A stretch of 64,000 nt of DNA, from NCBI GenBank assembly GCA_900316105.1, contig ONBR01000011.1, positions 94,147 to 158,146 of the forward strand. Reading direction: 5' to 3'. Of this stretch, positions 17,174 through 27,170 are shown piece by piece. The DNA is from an uncultured Olsenella sp. (GTDB lineage: Bacteria; Actinomycetota; Coriobacteriia; Coriobacteriales; Atopobiaceae). The translations under genes and the position numbers were made by a program. The notes beneath the pieces were generated by a model. It was not told the DNA's origin, made no database searches, and saw only the letters and a program-made list of their open reading frames with translations. The first letter of the stretch is position 1. Every line of letters begins with the position of its first letter.

Positions 17174-18814
17174 TTACTCCCCGCGGAGCTCGCTCAGGAA
17201 GTCGTCGCCGTAGCGGCGGAGCTTGGTCTTTCCCACGCCGGAGACCTGCAGGAGCTCCTCACGGGTCGTGGGACGGGCGGCCACCATGCCGCGCAGGGTC
17301 GCGTCGGAGAAGACCACGTAGGGCGGGACGCCAGCCTCGTCTGCCAGATTCTTGCGGAGGCGGCGCAGCCGCTGGAAGAGCGCCTCTTCCTCGTCGGTCT
17401 CCAGCGAGTCGGGATTGGCCCTCTTTCCGCTGATAGGGCTGGAGCTGCGGTCTTCGCCTGCTTCCGCCCAGCCGCCGAAGCTCCTCCCCGAGGCGGACCT
17501 GCGGCCGCCAGCCAGGTCCCGGGGCTTCAGGTCCTGGCAGACCGAACAGGAGCCGCAGTCATCGTCCCCCTCCAGGCTCTGGCCAAAGTAGGAGACGATC
17601 CTCTTGTGCAGGCAGACGGTGCTCTGGGCGTAGCCGATCATCTTTCTCAGGAGGCACTTGCGGTGCTCGGTCAGGGCGCGGCACTCCTCCTCGGAAAGCT
17701 CTGGGGCAAACTCGGCGTTGTCGATGAAGAAGTGGCAGGTACGGATGTCTCCCCTGCTCCAGAGGAGGACGCAGGTAGCGGCCTCGCCGTCTCGTCCGGC
17801 GCGACCTGCCTCCTGGTAGTACTCCTCCAGGGTCTGGGGCATGCCACAGTTCAGGACGAAGCGAACGTCGGACTTGTCGATGCCCATGCCAAAGGCGTTG
17901 GTGGCCACCATCACACGGGCGTCATCGTTCACGAATGCCCGCTGGGCCGCCTCGCGGGAGGCGGCGTCGTAGCCGGCGTGGTAGCTGACTGCCGAGACGC
18001 CCGCCTGGCGGAGCTCCTCGGCCAGGCGGTCGACGACCTTTCGGGTGAGGCCATAGACGATGCCCGACTGGTCGGGATGCTCCAGGCAATAATCCACGAT
18101 CCAGGCCTCGCGCTTCTTTGGCGTGAGCTCGAAGGAGGCCAGGCGGAGGTTGGGCCTGTCGAATCCCGTCACCACAAGCTCTGGGTCACGCAGGCCCAGG
18201 AGGTCCACCACGTCCTCGCGGACCCTCTTGGTCGCCGTGGCGGTCAGTGCCACCAGGGGTGGGCGCTGGGGTAGACTCTCCGCGAAGTCGGCAATCTGCC
18301 GATAGGCGGGACGGAAGTCCTGGCCCCACTGGGAGACGCAGTGGGCCTCGTCCACGGCCAGAAGGGGCACTTTGGCCTGGGCGGCAAAAGCGCGAAAGTG
18401 GGGGTCGCCCAAACGCTCGGGTGCCACGTACATGAGGTCGTACCAGCCCGCCAGGGCACGGGCCATCACGACCTCCTGCTGGCGGGGGTTCAGTGTCGAG
18501 TTCAGGTAAGAGCCGCGGATGCCTGCCTCCTTGAGGGAGCGGACCTGGTCGCCCATCAGGGAGATCAGGGGGCTGATCACCAGGGTAAGGCCCCGTCCGC
18601 CCAGGAGGGCCGCCGGCACCTGGTAGCAGATGGACTTGCCAGCGCCCGTGGGCATCACCGCCAGGGCATCATGGCCCTCCAGCGCCGCGCGCACTAGCTC
18701 CTCCTGGCCTGGCCTGAACGACTCGTAGCCAAAGCAAGAGGACAGGACCTCCCGGGCACCGTCTATGGTGGCGGGCGCCTCGGTGGGCCTGGGTGCAGGC
18801 TGGGGCAAGGGCAT
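17174..18814 (-). CDS. recQ: ATP-dependent DNA helicase RecQ
   Basis: The 546-residue protein has the RecQ helicase core: FRPGQEELV (motif 0), MPTGAGKSICYQVPA (Walker A, about residue 58), DEAHCVSQWGQDFRP (about 157), and QEAGRAGRDG (motif VI). A zinc-binding region follows (one Cys in VCLHKRIVSYF, then CGSCSVC), and a C-terminal HRDC domain (about 470-546) contains VSGVGKTKLRRYG. It unwinds recombination intermediates 3'-5'. It is somewhat shorter than the E. coli protein. The ATG follows GAGAGGAG. Confidence 0.95.
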   Translation of the reverse strand: MPLPQPAPRPTEAPATIDGAREVLSSCFGYESFRPGQEELVRAALEGHDALAVMPTGAGKSICYQVPAALLGGRGLTLVISPLISLMGDQVRSLKEAGIRGSYLNSTLNPRQQEVVMARALAGWYDLMYVAPERLGDPHFRAFAAQAKVPLLAVDEAHCVSQWGQDFRPAYRQIADFAESLPQRPPLVALTATATKRVREDVVDLLGLRDPELVVTGFDRPNLRLASFELTPKKREAWIVDYCLEHPDQSGIVYGLTRKVVDRLAEELRQAGVSAVSYHAGYDAASREAAQRAFVNDDARVMVATNAFGMGIDKSDVRFVLNCGMPQTLEEYYQEAGRAGRDGEAATCVLLWSRGDIRTCHFFIDNAEFAPELSEEECRALTEHRKCLLRKMIGYAQSTVCLHKRIVSYFGQSLEGDDDCGSCSVCQDLKPRDLAGGRRSASGRSFGGWAEAGEDRSSSPISGKRANPDSLETDEEEALFQRLRRLRKNLADEAGVPPYVVFSDATLRGMVAARPTTREELLQVSGVGKTKLRRYGDDFLSELRGE

Positions 18815-18920
18815 GTGGCGGCTCCTCTCTTGTCGTCTAATTGGGGGCAGCCCCCGATTGGACGGCTAGCGTTCGCTCTCGATCAGGCGCACGAGTTTCT
18901 CATTGGTCTACACCTTGGTC

Positions 18921-18959
18921 AAAAAGAGAGGGACCACCGCACGATGCGATGGACCCTCT
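18921..18959 (-). terminator. Terminator of metK
   Basis: On the minus strand a 15-bp stem with two mismatches (arms 18927-18941 and 18945-18959) is followed by CTCTTTTT. It lies about 75 nt after the metK stop. Confidence 0.85.
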
Positions 18960-18963
18960 TCCC

Positions 18964-19025
18964 GTGCCACTTGGAGGGGTGCCCCTGGGTGGCAGCATGC
19001 CATGGGGGGCTATCCCCAAGTGGCA
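18964..19025. repeat. Imperfect palindrome, GTGCCACTTGG...CCAAGTGGCAC
   Basis: Outer arms GTGCCACTTGG and CCAAGTGGCAC are exact complements, and inner GGGG/CCCC runs give an imperfect extension. It lies directly downstream of metK. The G-run/C-run core resembles the AGGGGGTA palindrome family, but the match is loose. Confidence 0.65.
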
Positions 19026-19033
19026 CGACGTGC

Positions 19034-20284
<1,251 letters not shown>

Positions 20285-20330
20285 ATGGCCTCAACCCTTC
20301 TGGCGCCCTCGCGCCCTCGTGGGAGCTAAG

Positions 20331-20515
20331 AAAAAAGCCCCCTGTGTGTTCAGGGGACTTCAGTGTGACTACACGTACTCCCCCGTCTTCCAGGTCATAC
20401 GGCACCTACGTGCGCGACCGCCGACCTGCCGAGAATTGGCACCATGCGCGGATGCGCTGGTTGCCGGAGCTTCATAGGGCTCGGTCCCTCAGCTCTGTGC
20501 GCCTGCGCTGCCAAT
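20331..20515 (-). promoter_or_regulatory. SAM-I (S-box) riboswitch with intrinsic terminator
   Basis: Read on the minus strand, the leader contains GCTGAGGGACC, GAGCCCTATGAAGCTCCGGC with AACC, and GGTGCCAATTCTCGGCAGG, in the order and spacing of the SAM-I aptamer (about 20405-20515). About 45 nt downstream a hairpin, GTCCCCTG/CAGGGGGC (20337-20358), is followed by TTTTTT (20331-20336), which is the expression platform. The location directly upstream of metK fits negative control by SAM. Confidence 0.93.
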
Positions 20516-20547
20516 AGACAGACAGGCCCCTCTAGACGAGCAAGGCT

Positions 20548-20576
20548 AGATTACGACATACCCTAGGGGGTGTAAA
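20548..20576 (-). promoter_or_regulatory. Promoter of the metK riboswitch transcript
   Basis: On the minus strand TTTACA and TAATCT are separated by exactly 17 bp. Transcription would start about 7 nt downstream, just ahead of the aptamer. Confidence 0.7.
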
Positions 20577-20634
20577 TAGGATTTTTGAATTGTGTTCGAA
20601 AACTTCAAGACAGGACATCGAGCGCCTATCCGTA

Positions 20635-20700
20635 GTATCCGTAGGGGGTACTCCCTTTTGGCATGGATTTAAGCCAAAAGGGAGTACCCCCTACGGATAC
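20635..20700. repeat. Perfect 28-bp-arm palindrome with AGGGGGTA core
   Basis: Arms 20635-20662 and 20673-20700 are exact complements with a 10-nt loop. A third partial copy, ATACGGATAC, follows. It lies between the tetR 3' end and the metK promoter on the minus strand and may end tetR transcription, although no T-tract follows. Confidence 0.95.
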
Positions 20701-20724
20701 CCATACGGATACGTCACGTCTTTC

Positions 20725-21438
20725 TTACTTTTCCGTCGTACCGATGCCGCCCATGGCCAGGTGCAATAGGTCGCTCACGAACTCCTCGTCGGTCATGGGA
20801 ATGGGCATGCCCACGGAAGTGACCGACGTGGACATGAAGCCGCCCGTGAGGAAGATGGCCGCCAGTCCGCTGTTGAGGTCCTCTCGCACTGAGCCCTCCG
20901 CCTTTGCGCGGTCGATCTGGGCCGCGATGATGCGGACCAGCTGGGCATAGCGTGAGTTGAGGATGGAGGAGCCGCCCTTGGAGGGACGTGACATCTCGCG
21001 TGCCAGGGCGATGGCCAGTGGGTTCGACATGCGAATCTGGTGGGCGAAGTCCGCAACCAGATTGGTCAGTCCCTCGTAGGCCGTGTCCGCCTTTGCGATC
21101 ACGTCCTCGACGGCCGAGATCATGCTGGCCGAGCCCTCGTCAAAAATCTCCTCGATGAGCTCATCCTTGTCAGAGAAGTAATAGTAGACGGAACCCTTGG
21201 ACATGTGGCAACGCTCGGAGACCTCGCGCATCTGAAAGTCGGTATTGCTGTGCTCCACCATGAGCTCGATGGCTGCAGTGATGATGCGCTGGCGCGTCGT
21301 CGCGGACTTGCGGGTCTTTATGTGCCGGCGAGCCTTGCCTACTTCCTTGTCCATTACGGTGTGTGCGACATTGCGTGCCGCAAGCACGGTCGTGGCAAAG
21401 TCTGCCACCTTCGATGTCTGGTCCTCTGTTAGGCTCAT
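20725..21438 (-). CDS. TetR-family transcriptional regulator
   Basis: The 237-residue protein has a TetR-type helix-turn-helix at about residues 50-100 (ATTRQRIITAAIELM, MREVSERCHMSKGSVYYYF), with SKGSVYYYFSDKDELIE as the recognition helix region. The C-terminal ligand domain is unassigned. The DNA-binding domain is preceded by about 48 residues, longer than usual; a start nearer MDKEVGKARRH is possible, but GGGG lies just upstream of the start used here. It is divergent from gltX, and its target is unknown. Confidence 0.88.
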   Translation of the reverse strand: MSLTEDQTSKVADFATTVLAARNVAHTVMDKEVGKARRHIKTRKSATTRQRIITAAIELMVEHSNTDFQMREVSERCHMSKGSVYYYFSDKDELIEEIFDEGSASMISAVEDVIAKADTAYEGLTNLVADFAHQIRMSNPLAIALAREMSRPSKGGSSILNSRYAQLVRIIAAQIDRAKAEGSVREDLNSGLAAIFLTGGFMSTSVTSVGMPIPMTDEEFVSDLLHLAMGGIGTTEK

Positions 21439-21641
21439 GGTCAAATCCCCACACAATTGCAACGCTACGTGCCAAACGGGGCACGGTAGAAAAAATTCTA
21501 GCATCGTAATTGTCAAATCCGCACGCATATTCTTTTTCGGTAGAGCAAATGGGTCTGATTATAGGAGCAACGCACCATGGCGCAAGCTCAGCGTCTATAC
21601 TTGTTCCGTCGATTGAGAGTACTTACTACTGGAGGCATCTT

Positions 21642-23150
21642 TTGGATAGCACCGCCAAGAAGCCCGTTCGCGTGCGCTTCGCTCCCTCCCCCACGGGAAA
21701 GCTTCACGTAGGAGGCGCCCGTACGGCCATCTATAACTGGGCATTCGCCCGCGCCAACAACGGCACCTTCATCCTGCGCATCGACGACACCGACCCCACC
21801 CGCTCCACCGAGGAGAACACGCAGATCATCCTGCGCGCCATGAAGTGGCTGGGCCTGGACTGGGACGAGGGTCCCGACAAGGGCGGCGACTTCGGTCCCT
21901 ACAAGCAGACCGACCGTCTGGACATCTACAAGCAGGCTGCCCAAAAGCTCTGGGACGAGGGTAAGGCCTACCCCTGCTTCTGCACCCCCGAGAAGCTGGC
22001 CGCAGACAAGAAGGCGGCCCAGGAGCGTCACGACCCCTTCCAGGGCTACCAGCGCACCTGCCGTGACATCGACCCCGAGGAGGCCAAGCGCCGCATCGAG
22101 GCCGGAGAGCCCTACACCCTGCGCATCAAGGTCCCCCTGGACCGCGGCGACGTGATGGTCCACGACGCCGTCCACGGCGACGTCAAGTTCGAGGCCAAGG
22201 ACCTGGACGACTTCATCATCTTCCGCTCCGACGGCACTCCCACCTACAACTTCGCCACCGTCGTCGACGACGCCATGATGGGCATCACCCACGTCATCCG
22301 CGGAGACGACCACCTGTCCAACACCCCTCGTCAGATCATGGTCTACGAGGCACTGGGTGCACCCGTGCCCACCTTTGCCCACATCTCCATGATCCTGGGT
22401 CCCGACGGAAAGAAGCTCTCCAAGCGTCACGGTGCCACCTCCGTGGAGGAGTACCGCGACCAGGGCTACCTGTCTGATGCCTTCGTGAACTACCTGGCCC
22501 TCCTGGGCTGGGCCCTGGACGGCGACACCACGATCATCCCGCGCGACGTCCTGGCCAGCAAGTTCTCCCTGGACCACGTGTCAAAGAACCCCGCGACCTT
22601 CGACTTCAAGAAGCTCGACTGGATCCAGCAGCAGTACGTCCAGGCCATGAGCGACGAGGACTTCGTCTTTGAGGTCCTCCTGCCCGAGCTCGTGGAGGCA
22701 GGCCTGGAGAAGGAGGCCGAGCCCGAACACAAGAAGGACTGGTACCTCCTGCTGGCCTCGATCCTGAAGCCGCGCACCACCCTGACCCGCGACGTCGTAG
22801 ACAAGGCCCGCTTCCTCTATGAGGGCGAGGACGTGACCTTCGACGAGAAGTCCGTGAAGAAGAACCTGGCCAAGGACTACGCGGCCGGCGCATTGACCGC
22901 CGCGCGCGAGGCCCTGGCCGCCCTGGGCGACGGCGACGCCTGGAAGACCGACGCCATCAACGCCGCCCTGGACCCCCTGCCCGACGCCTACGGTCTCAAC
23001 AAGCGCAAGTTCTACGGCGCCGTCCGTGTGGCCGAGTGCGGCAACCAGGTCTCTCCCCCGCTGGGCGAGTCCCTGGAGCTCCTGGGCCGCAACCTGACGC
23101 TCGCGCGTCTGGACAAGGCCCTGCCCCTCGCCGTCGTGCCCGAGGTGTAG
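21642..23150 (+). CDS. gltX: Glutamyl-tRNA synthetase
   Basis: The 502-residue class I synthetase has VRFAPSPTGKLHVGGARTA (HIGH-type motif) and GKKLSKRHGA (KMSKS-type motif, about residue 256). It charges tRNA-Glu; two tRNA-Glu genes lie at 33597-33761. The start is TTG at 21642, with GGAGG 6 nt upstream; longer in-frame starts lack a ribosome binding site. If the organism lacks GlnRS the enzyme may also charge tRNA-Gln, but this cannot be told from the window. Confidence 0.96.
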   Translation: MDSTAKKPVRVRFAPSPTGKLHVGGARTAIYNWAFARANNGTFILRIDDTDPTRSTEENTQIILRAMKWLGLDWDEGPDKGGDFGPYKQTDRLDIYKQAAQKLWDEGKAYPCFCTPEKLAADKKAAQERHDPFQGYQRTCRDIDPEEAKRRIEAGEPYTLRIKVPLDRGDVMVHDAVHGDVKFEAKDLDDFIIFRSDGTPTYNFATVVDDAMMGITHVIRGDDHLSNTPRQIMVYEALGAPVPTFAHISMILGPDGKKLSKRHGATSVEEYRDQGYLSDAFVNYLALLGWALDGDTTIIPRDVLASKFSLDHVSKNPATFDFKKLDWIQQQYVQAMSDEDFVFEVLLPELVEAGLEKEAEPEHKKDWYLLLASILKPRTTLTRDVVDKARFLYEGEDVTFDEKSVKKNLAKDYAAGALTAAREALAALGDGDAWKTDAINAALDPLPDAYGLNKRKFYGAVRVAECGNQVSPPLGESLELLGRNLTLARLDKALPLAVVPEV

Positions 23151-23185
23151 GAACGTCTTAGTCAGGACCATATCGACTGGACAAG

Positions 23186-23221
23186 AGAGCCGCAGGAATC
23201 GGACCTGCGGCTCTCGTCTTT
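23186..23221 (+). terminator. Terminator of gltX
   Basis: Perfect 11-bp stem AGAGCCGCAGG/CCTGCGGCTCT, 7-nt loop, then CGTCTTTT. Confidence 0.93.
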
Positions 23222-23307
23222 TGCGCATGGTTTTCTTCTTGACGAAGCGGCGATGTGACGGCGGGACGTCACTGGGGGGACGCCTCAGTTCGTGTTCATG
23301 AACAGGC

Positions 23308-24054
23308 TCAGTTCTTCCAGGGCACGCTGGTGAGGCTCCAGCCCTGGGCGGTCCAGTAGTCGGCGTCGATCTTTGGCCAGGTAGGCAGCTGGTGGAGCTT
23401 GAGACTCAGGACGAAGTATGCCCGCGTCCGCAGGCCTGGATGGGCGCGGCCAGTGCGGCGGTCCCGCTCAAAAGAGGACCGCACCTTGCGGGCCATCGCG
23501 TCCACCGAGCGCACGATCTTTTGTCTACGCTCGGGCGTCACCTGCTTCCAGAAGCTCGCCCGCACGACGAAGCCCATCTTGCGGACCTTGGCGGCTCCCC
23601 AGTAGAAGGCAGAGTCGGCCATGTCGCGCAGTGCCCCGCGCGTACCGCCGCCGGCGGCAGTCGTCACGCAGACGACCTGGCTGTGAAACATGTGTGGTGC
23701 GGGTCGGTGCAGCATCCAGCGGTAGCCAAAGTGGTCCAGGAAGGTCTTCATGGCGCCAGTGACATGGTAGACGTAGGTGGGACTGGCAAGGATGATCACG
23801 TCCGCCTGGTCCAGGACCTCGATGATGGGCTGGAATCGGCTCCGATGGGGACAGAGCTCTTCGGATGTGTGCAGACAGCTGGCGCAACCCGTGCAGAAGT
23901 CGCCAAAGTCCCTGGGCAGGAAGAACTCCGTCAGGTCGGAGTCGGAGTCGGCGTCGGAGTCGGCCTCGCCCTCTAGTAGGCGGTCGGCCAACATGCGTGC
24001 TATGTGGTAGGTGGACCCCTTGTGGTTGGTTCCACAGACGAGCGCGATGCGCAA
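23308..24054 (-). CDS. Flavodoxin-like NAD(P)H-dependent FMN reductase family protein
   Basis: The 248-residue protein opens RIALVCGTNHKGSTYHIARML, the phosphate-binding loop of flavodoxin-fold FMN reductases, and has the SPTYVYHVTGAMKTFLDHF segment typical of WrbA/multimeric flavodoxins. FCTGCASCLHTSEELCPH carries three closely spaced Cys that could bind metal or form a redox disulfide. The start is TTG with GGAG about 10 nt upstream. A run of Asp/Ser (about residues 33-40) is encoded by a short GTCGGA-type tandem repeat. The partner redox system is unknown. Confidence 0.85.
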   Translation of the reverse strand: MRIALVCGTNHKGSTYHIARMLADRLLEGEADSDADSDSDLTEFFLPRDFGDFCTGCASCLHTSEELCPHRSRFQPIIEVLDQADVIILASPTYVYHVTGAMKTFLDHFGYRWMLHRPAPHMFHSQVVCVTTAAGGGTRGALRDMADSAFYWGAAKVRKMGFVVRASFWKQVTPERRQKIVRSVDAMARKVRSSFERDRRTGRAHPGLRTRAYFVLSLKLHQLPTWPKIDADYWTAQGWSLTSVPWKN

Positions 24055-24399
24055 AGAAGATCATCTCCAATGAAGGTACGGCGTCTGGAGGGCAGCCAGT
24101 CGCAGGGCACTACCCTATCGCAAGCTCACCCTCAGGAAAAGGGCTGCGGCAGAAAGGGACAAAAGTGGCGCGGAACTCACGCCGGTGCCGAGAGGCCCCC
24201 GGCGATTCAACGGCAGCCTCGGAAAGGCAATCCATGACGCAATCCATGACGCGCGTCGGCAACATTGCGTCTTTTCAGGCCGATGACCTGGTCATATTCA
24301 AACAGCCAATGCGAAGAGGCACCGGTCAGCCGCTCAGGATGTCCCATTTCACACCTGCAACTAGCAAGATCCGGCAATGTCAACAGTCGCGGAATCGGC

Positions 24400-24523
24400 G
24401 GGGGTTCCCTGGGTCGGCAGGGGTCTTGGGTCGGGGTCCTGGGCCGGCAGGGATCCCGGGTCGGGGGTCCCGGGTCGGGGGTCCCGGGTCGGGGATCCCG
24501 GGTCGGGGGTCCCGGGTCGGCGG
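24400..24523. repeat. GC-rich 14-bp tandem repeat
   Basis: Five nearly identical 14-bp units TCCCGGGTCGGGGN run from 24454 to 24523, preceded by degenerate copies from about 24400. The unit contains the CCCGGG palindrome. The surrounding 24055-24643 shows no gene I can support. Confidence 0.85.
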
Positions 24524-24643
24524 AGGCGGACAACAAACACCGCGGACGGTCTCATCCGCTTACGTTTTCGTTTGGAAGTGCGTACCCCATTACAGTCTCA
24601 GTCAGCCAATCACATGCTCAGCCAGCCCCAGGGACCCCCGAAC

Positions 24644-25221
24644 TGAAGTGAGTGACTTGCAACTGGATGTGTGTATCTGGTCATCGGATGTGTGTATCTG
24701 GTCATCGGATGCGTGTATCCACGGGCCGGTTGTGTGTACCCAGCTTGCGGATGTGAGTACGTACTCACATCCGCAATAATCGCACTCAAGCCATCTACCT
24801 GGGTAAACGTAATTCGCAATTTCATCAGGAGCATCCAGATGCCCCAATGGCAACAAAATTCTTACTCACTTCCGACGCTCGGATACACACATCAGATGGC
24901 GAGATACTCACATCCATTTCGAGAATACACACACCGACAAGCCAATTACTCACAACCACTTCGCAGATACACACATTCGAAGGTCTAATGACACAGGCAA
25001 GAAGACCGGCGCGCACATCCTGCCGCTAGGTACTCACACCCGCCCCACAGGTACTCACATCCGGCCGCTAGGTACTCACACCCGCCCCACAGGCGCGCAC
25101 ATCCTGCCGCTAGGTACTCACACCCGCCCCACAGGTACGCACATCCGCCCTGCAAATACTCACATCCGCCCGGCCAGCACTCACACCCGCTCGACCAGTA
25201 CTCACATCCACCCGACAAGTG
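24644..25221. repeat. Element 2: inverted arrays of 21-bp helically phased repeats around a 32-bp palindrome
   Basis: Same architecture as 11443-12019. Six left units start at 24644, 24665, 24686, 24707, 24728 and 24749. The centre is a perfect 32-bp palindrome (24745-24776, arms TTGCGGATGTGAGTAC and its complement). The first right unit's TACTCAC lies exactly 101 bp from that of the palindrome. Seventeen right units start at 24865 and continue every 21 bp without a slip to 25201. Units 8 to 14 show a higher-order 42-bp pattern. A stop codon near 24988 interrupts the frame that is open through element 1, so the conserved feature is DNA layout, not protein. Confidence 0.93.
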
Positions 25222-25261
25222 CTCCTGGGCTCCATAGCCTTTCCCCTCTTGCACCTGCCTC

Positions 25262-25556
25262 AGCTGGGCTACTTTGCCACGGCCTTCCTCTCGGCACGGC
25301 AAACATGGTGGCGGCCTGCATAGTGGCTCTGACCTGCAGGGACAAGCTGGGCAGGACCCGCAGCGGGCGCCACCTGGCTGCAGCGGGCGCCACCTGGCTG
25401 CAGCGGGCGCCACCTGACCGTAGCGGGCGCCTGCGCCGCGGCTCCGCTGGCCCTCTGCACCTGTGCGAACAAGATAGCCATCACTGTGGAGCAGGGCCTC
25501 TACCGCGACCTCATGGGCTACTACAGCGAAGCCGTGACTAACTGGGATTAGGCAAG
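25262..25556 (+). pseudogene. Possible decayed coding remnant with a 20-bp tandem repeat
   Basis: Short peptide-like stretches in changing frames (PQLGYFATAFLSARQTWW; then ANKIAITVEQGLYRDLMGYY ending SEAVTNWD and a stop) look like pieces of one lost gene. Three and a half copies of a 20-bp unit starting CAGCGGGCGCCACCTGG (25361-25431) disrupt the frame. I do not recognise the parent family, and the region could also be non-coding. Confidence 0.3.
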
Positions 25557-25610
25557 GACCCTCGAAAGAGGGACACGGCTCCGAAAATGCCGGTCAAAAC
25601 TTGCAGCGGC

Positions 25611-27011
25611 CTAGTCCTTGAAGTGAATCCGCCTGAGGACGAAGCGGGTGGGCCGGGCTTCCGCCTCCTCGCCGGCGTCTCCTCCCCAGTCGATGCCCAG
25701 GAGGTAGGTCCTGCGACCGTGCGAGCCATAGTGGAGCTGGTTGGAGCAGCGGGCGGGCTTGAGGCCGGAGCCTCCCACCTTGACCGTCAGGACCGCCGCA
25801 TCGTTGCCAAAGTCCGAGCGCGCACAGACGCCCTGGCTCTCGTCCGCCTGGAGCTGGCCCGCCCTTATCGGGCCGCCTTCGCCAAAGACCTCACCCAGTC
25901 GGTCGACCAGGGGCCCCAGCTCCTCCCTCAGCGCCGACAGGGCATCCAGGTGGCGGGGCTCCAGCCGCGTCAGTGGGGCACCCCTCTGGCCTGGGGCCAT
26001 TCCGTCACGATAGGTCGCACCAACCTCCGCAAGGGAGCCCACGTGTTCGAGCCGTCCCAGGTCGGCGGAAAGAAACCCCCTGCCCTCGGTGCCCAGCCAG
26101 GACTCGACGGAGGGATCGCCCTCGGCCGGCCCAAGCAGACCGGCATCCACACCCAGAAGCTCCCCCAGGACCCCTCGCACCGCGGTGCCGCAGACGTCGT
26201 TTCGGAGCTCCTGCAGGCAGAGTGACCTCGACGTGGCATCCGCGGAGAGCTCCAGCTCATAAACCACCTTCCCCAGCACGTGGTGGCGGGGCAGACCAGA
26301 GAACTTCCGTAGCCTGGAGAAGGTGTCCAGCCAGAGGGCCGGGTACAGGAAGCCGGGGTTGGCCCCCATGCCACGAGCCAGCCGGTAGACCTCCCCCTCC
26401 ACGATGAGAAGACCCTCCCCCGCCATGCGCTCGAAGAGCTGCCACTCCAGGACGCAGTCGTTGGCCGAGGAGTGGACGTCCTCCACGCCACCGATGCCAA
26501 AGGCGCGGCAGAGGTTGTCCTTTGACGCGGGGTAAGCCGCGTGACCCGAGCAAAAGACGAGCTTCTTGAAGTCGCGGAAGCGAACGCGGTCGAAGCCTCG
26601 CAGGCCGTGCTCGCGTATGTAGCGACGGAGGAAGCGCTCGTCGAAGTTGCCCCCGCCGTAGGCCAGGACCAGGCGCCGGTCCAATTCGAAGTCACTGATC
26701 AGCTGGTCCAGTTCTCCCTGGCTCAGGGGTTCCAGACCCTCCAGGTCCTCTGCACGGATGCCGTTTACCTGGGCCGCCTCGGGATCTATGGCGTCGTTCT
26801 TCTCCAGGGGCAGGAAGCGGTCAAAGACCCTCCCCTCATCCGGCTTGTAGAAGGATATGGAAAGGAGGTCGTCCGTCTCCTCGTCGAGGCCGTTGGTCTC
26901 CACGTCCACGACCACGTAGTCGCTGGGGTCAGGCTGGAGGTATCTGGGATGTGTCTGGGACACGCCTGCTCTTTTCCACTTGCCGGATTCTGCAAACTCA
27001 TCTTGCCACAA
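25611..27011 (-). CDS. DEDDh 3'-5' exonuclease-domain protein
   Basis: The 466-residue protein begins with an RNase H-fold exonuclease of the DnaQ class: DYVVVDVETNG (motif I D-x-E), YGGGNFDERF (motif II) and HSSANDC (His and Asp of motif III), within the first 190 residues. The remaining 275 residues are unassigned. DEDDh enzymes remove nucleotides from 3' ends in DNA repair or RNA turnover. The start is uncertain: the TTG at 27011 has no ribosome binding site, and a GTG about 20 codons on is another option. The reading frame is convergent with the remnant at 25262-25556. Confidence 0.75.
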   Translation of the reverse strand: MWQDEFAESGKWKRAGVSQTHPRYLQPDPSDYVVVDVETNGLDEETDDLLSISFYKPDEGRVFDRFLPLEKNDAIDPEAAQVNGIRAEDLEGLEPLSQGELDQLISDFELDRRLVLAYGGGNFDERFLRRYIREHGLRGFDRVRFRDFKKLVFCSGHAAYPASKDNLCRAFGIGGVEDVHSSANDCVLEWQLFERMAGEGLLIVEGEVYRLARGMGANPGFLYPALWLDTFSRLRKFSGLPRHHVLGKVVYELELSADATSRSLCLQELRNDVCGTAVRGVLGELLGVDAGLLGPAEGDPSVESWLGTEGRGFLSADLGRLEHVGSLAEVGATYRDGMAPGQRGAPLTRLEPRHLDALSALREELGPLVDRLGEVFGEGGPIRAGQLQADESQGVCARSDFGNDAAVLTVKVGGSGLKPARCSNQLHYGSHGRRTYLLGIDWGGDAGEEAEARPTRFVLRRIHFKD

Positions 27012-27170
27012 AAGAGCGAAAGAGCGGCAGAACCCTCAAGTGACTCCGCCCCACGGGGGATGAGGCCCTCAGGGTGCTTTTTCATACCGTGCCTTAATAA
27101 ACATGTTGCTAAAATGGGGAAAAGCAAATTCTCTCAAGCCGCGTGACCCATTTTTCATGGAGGCATGGCG

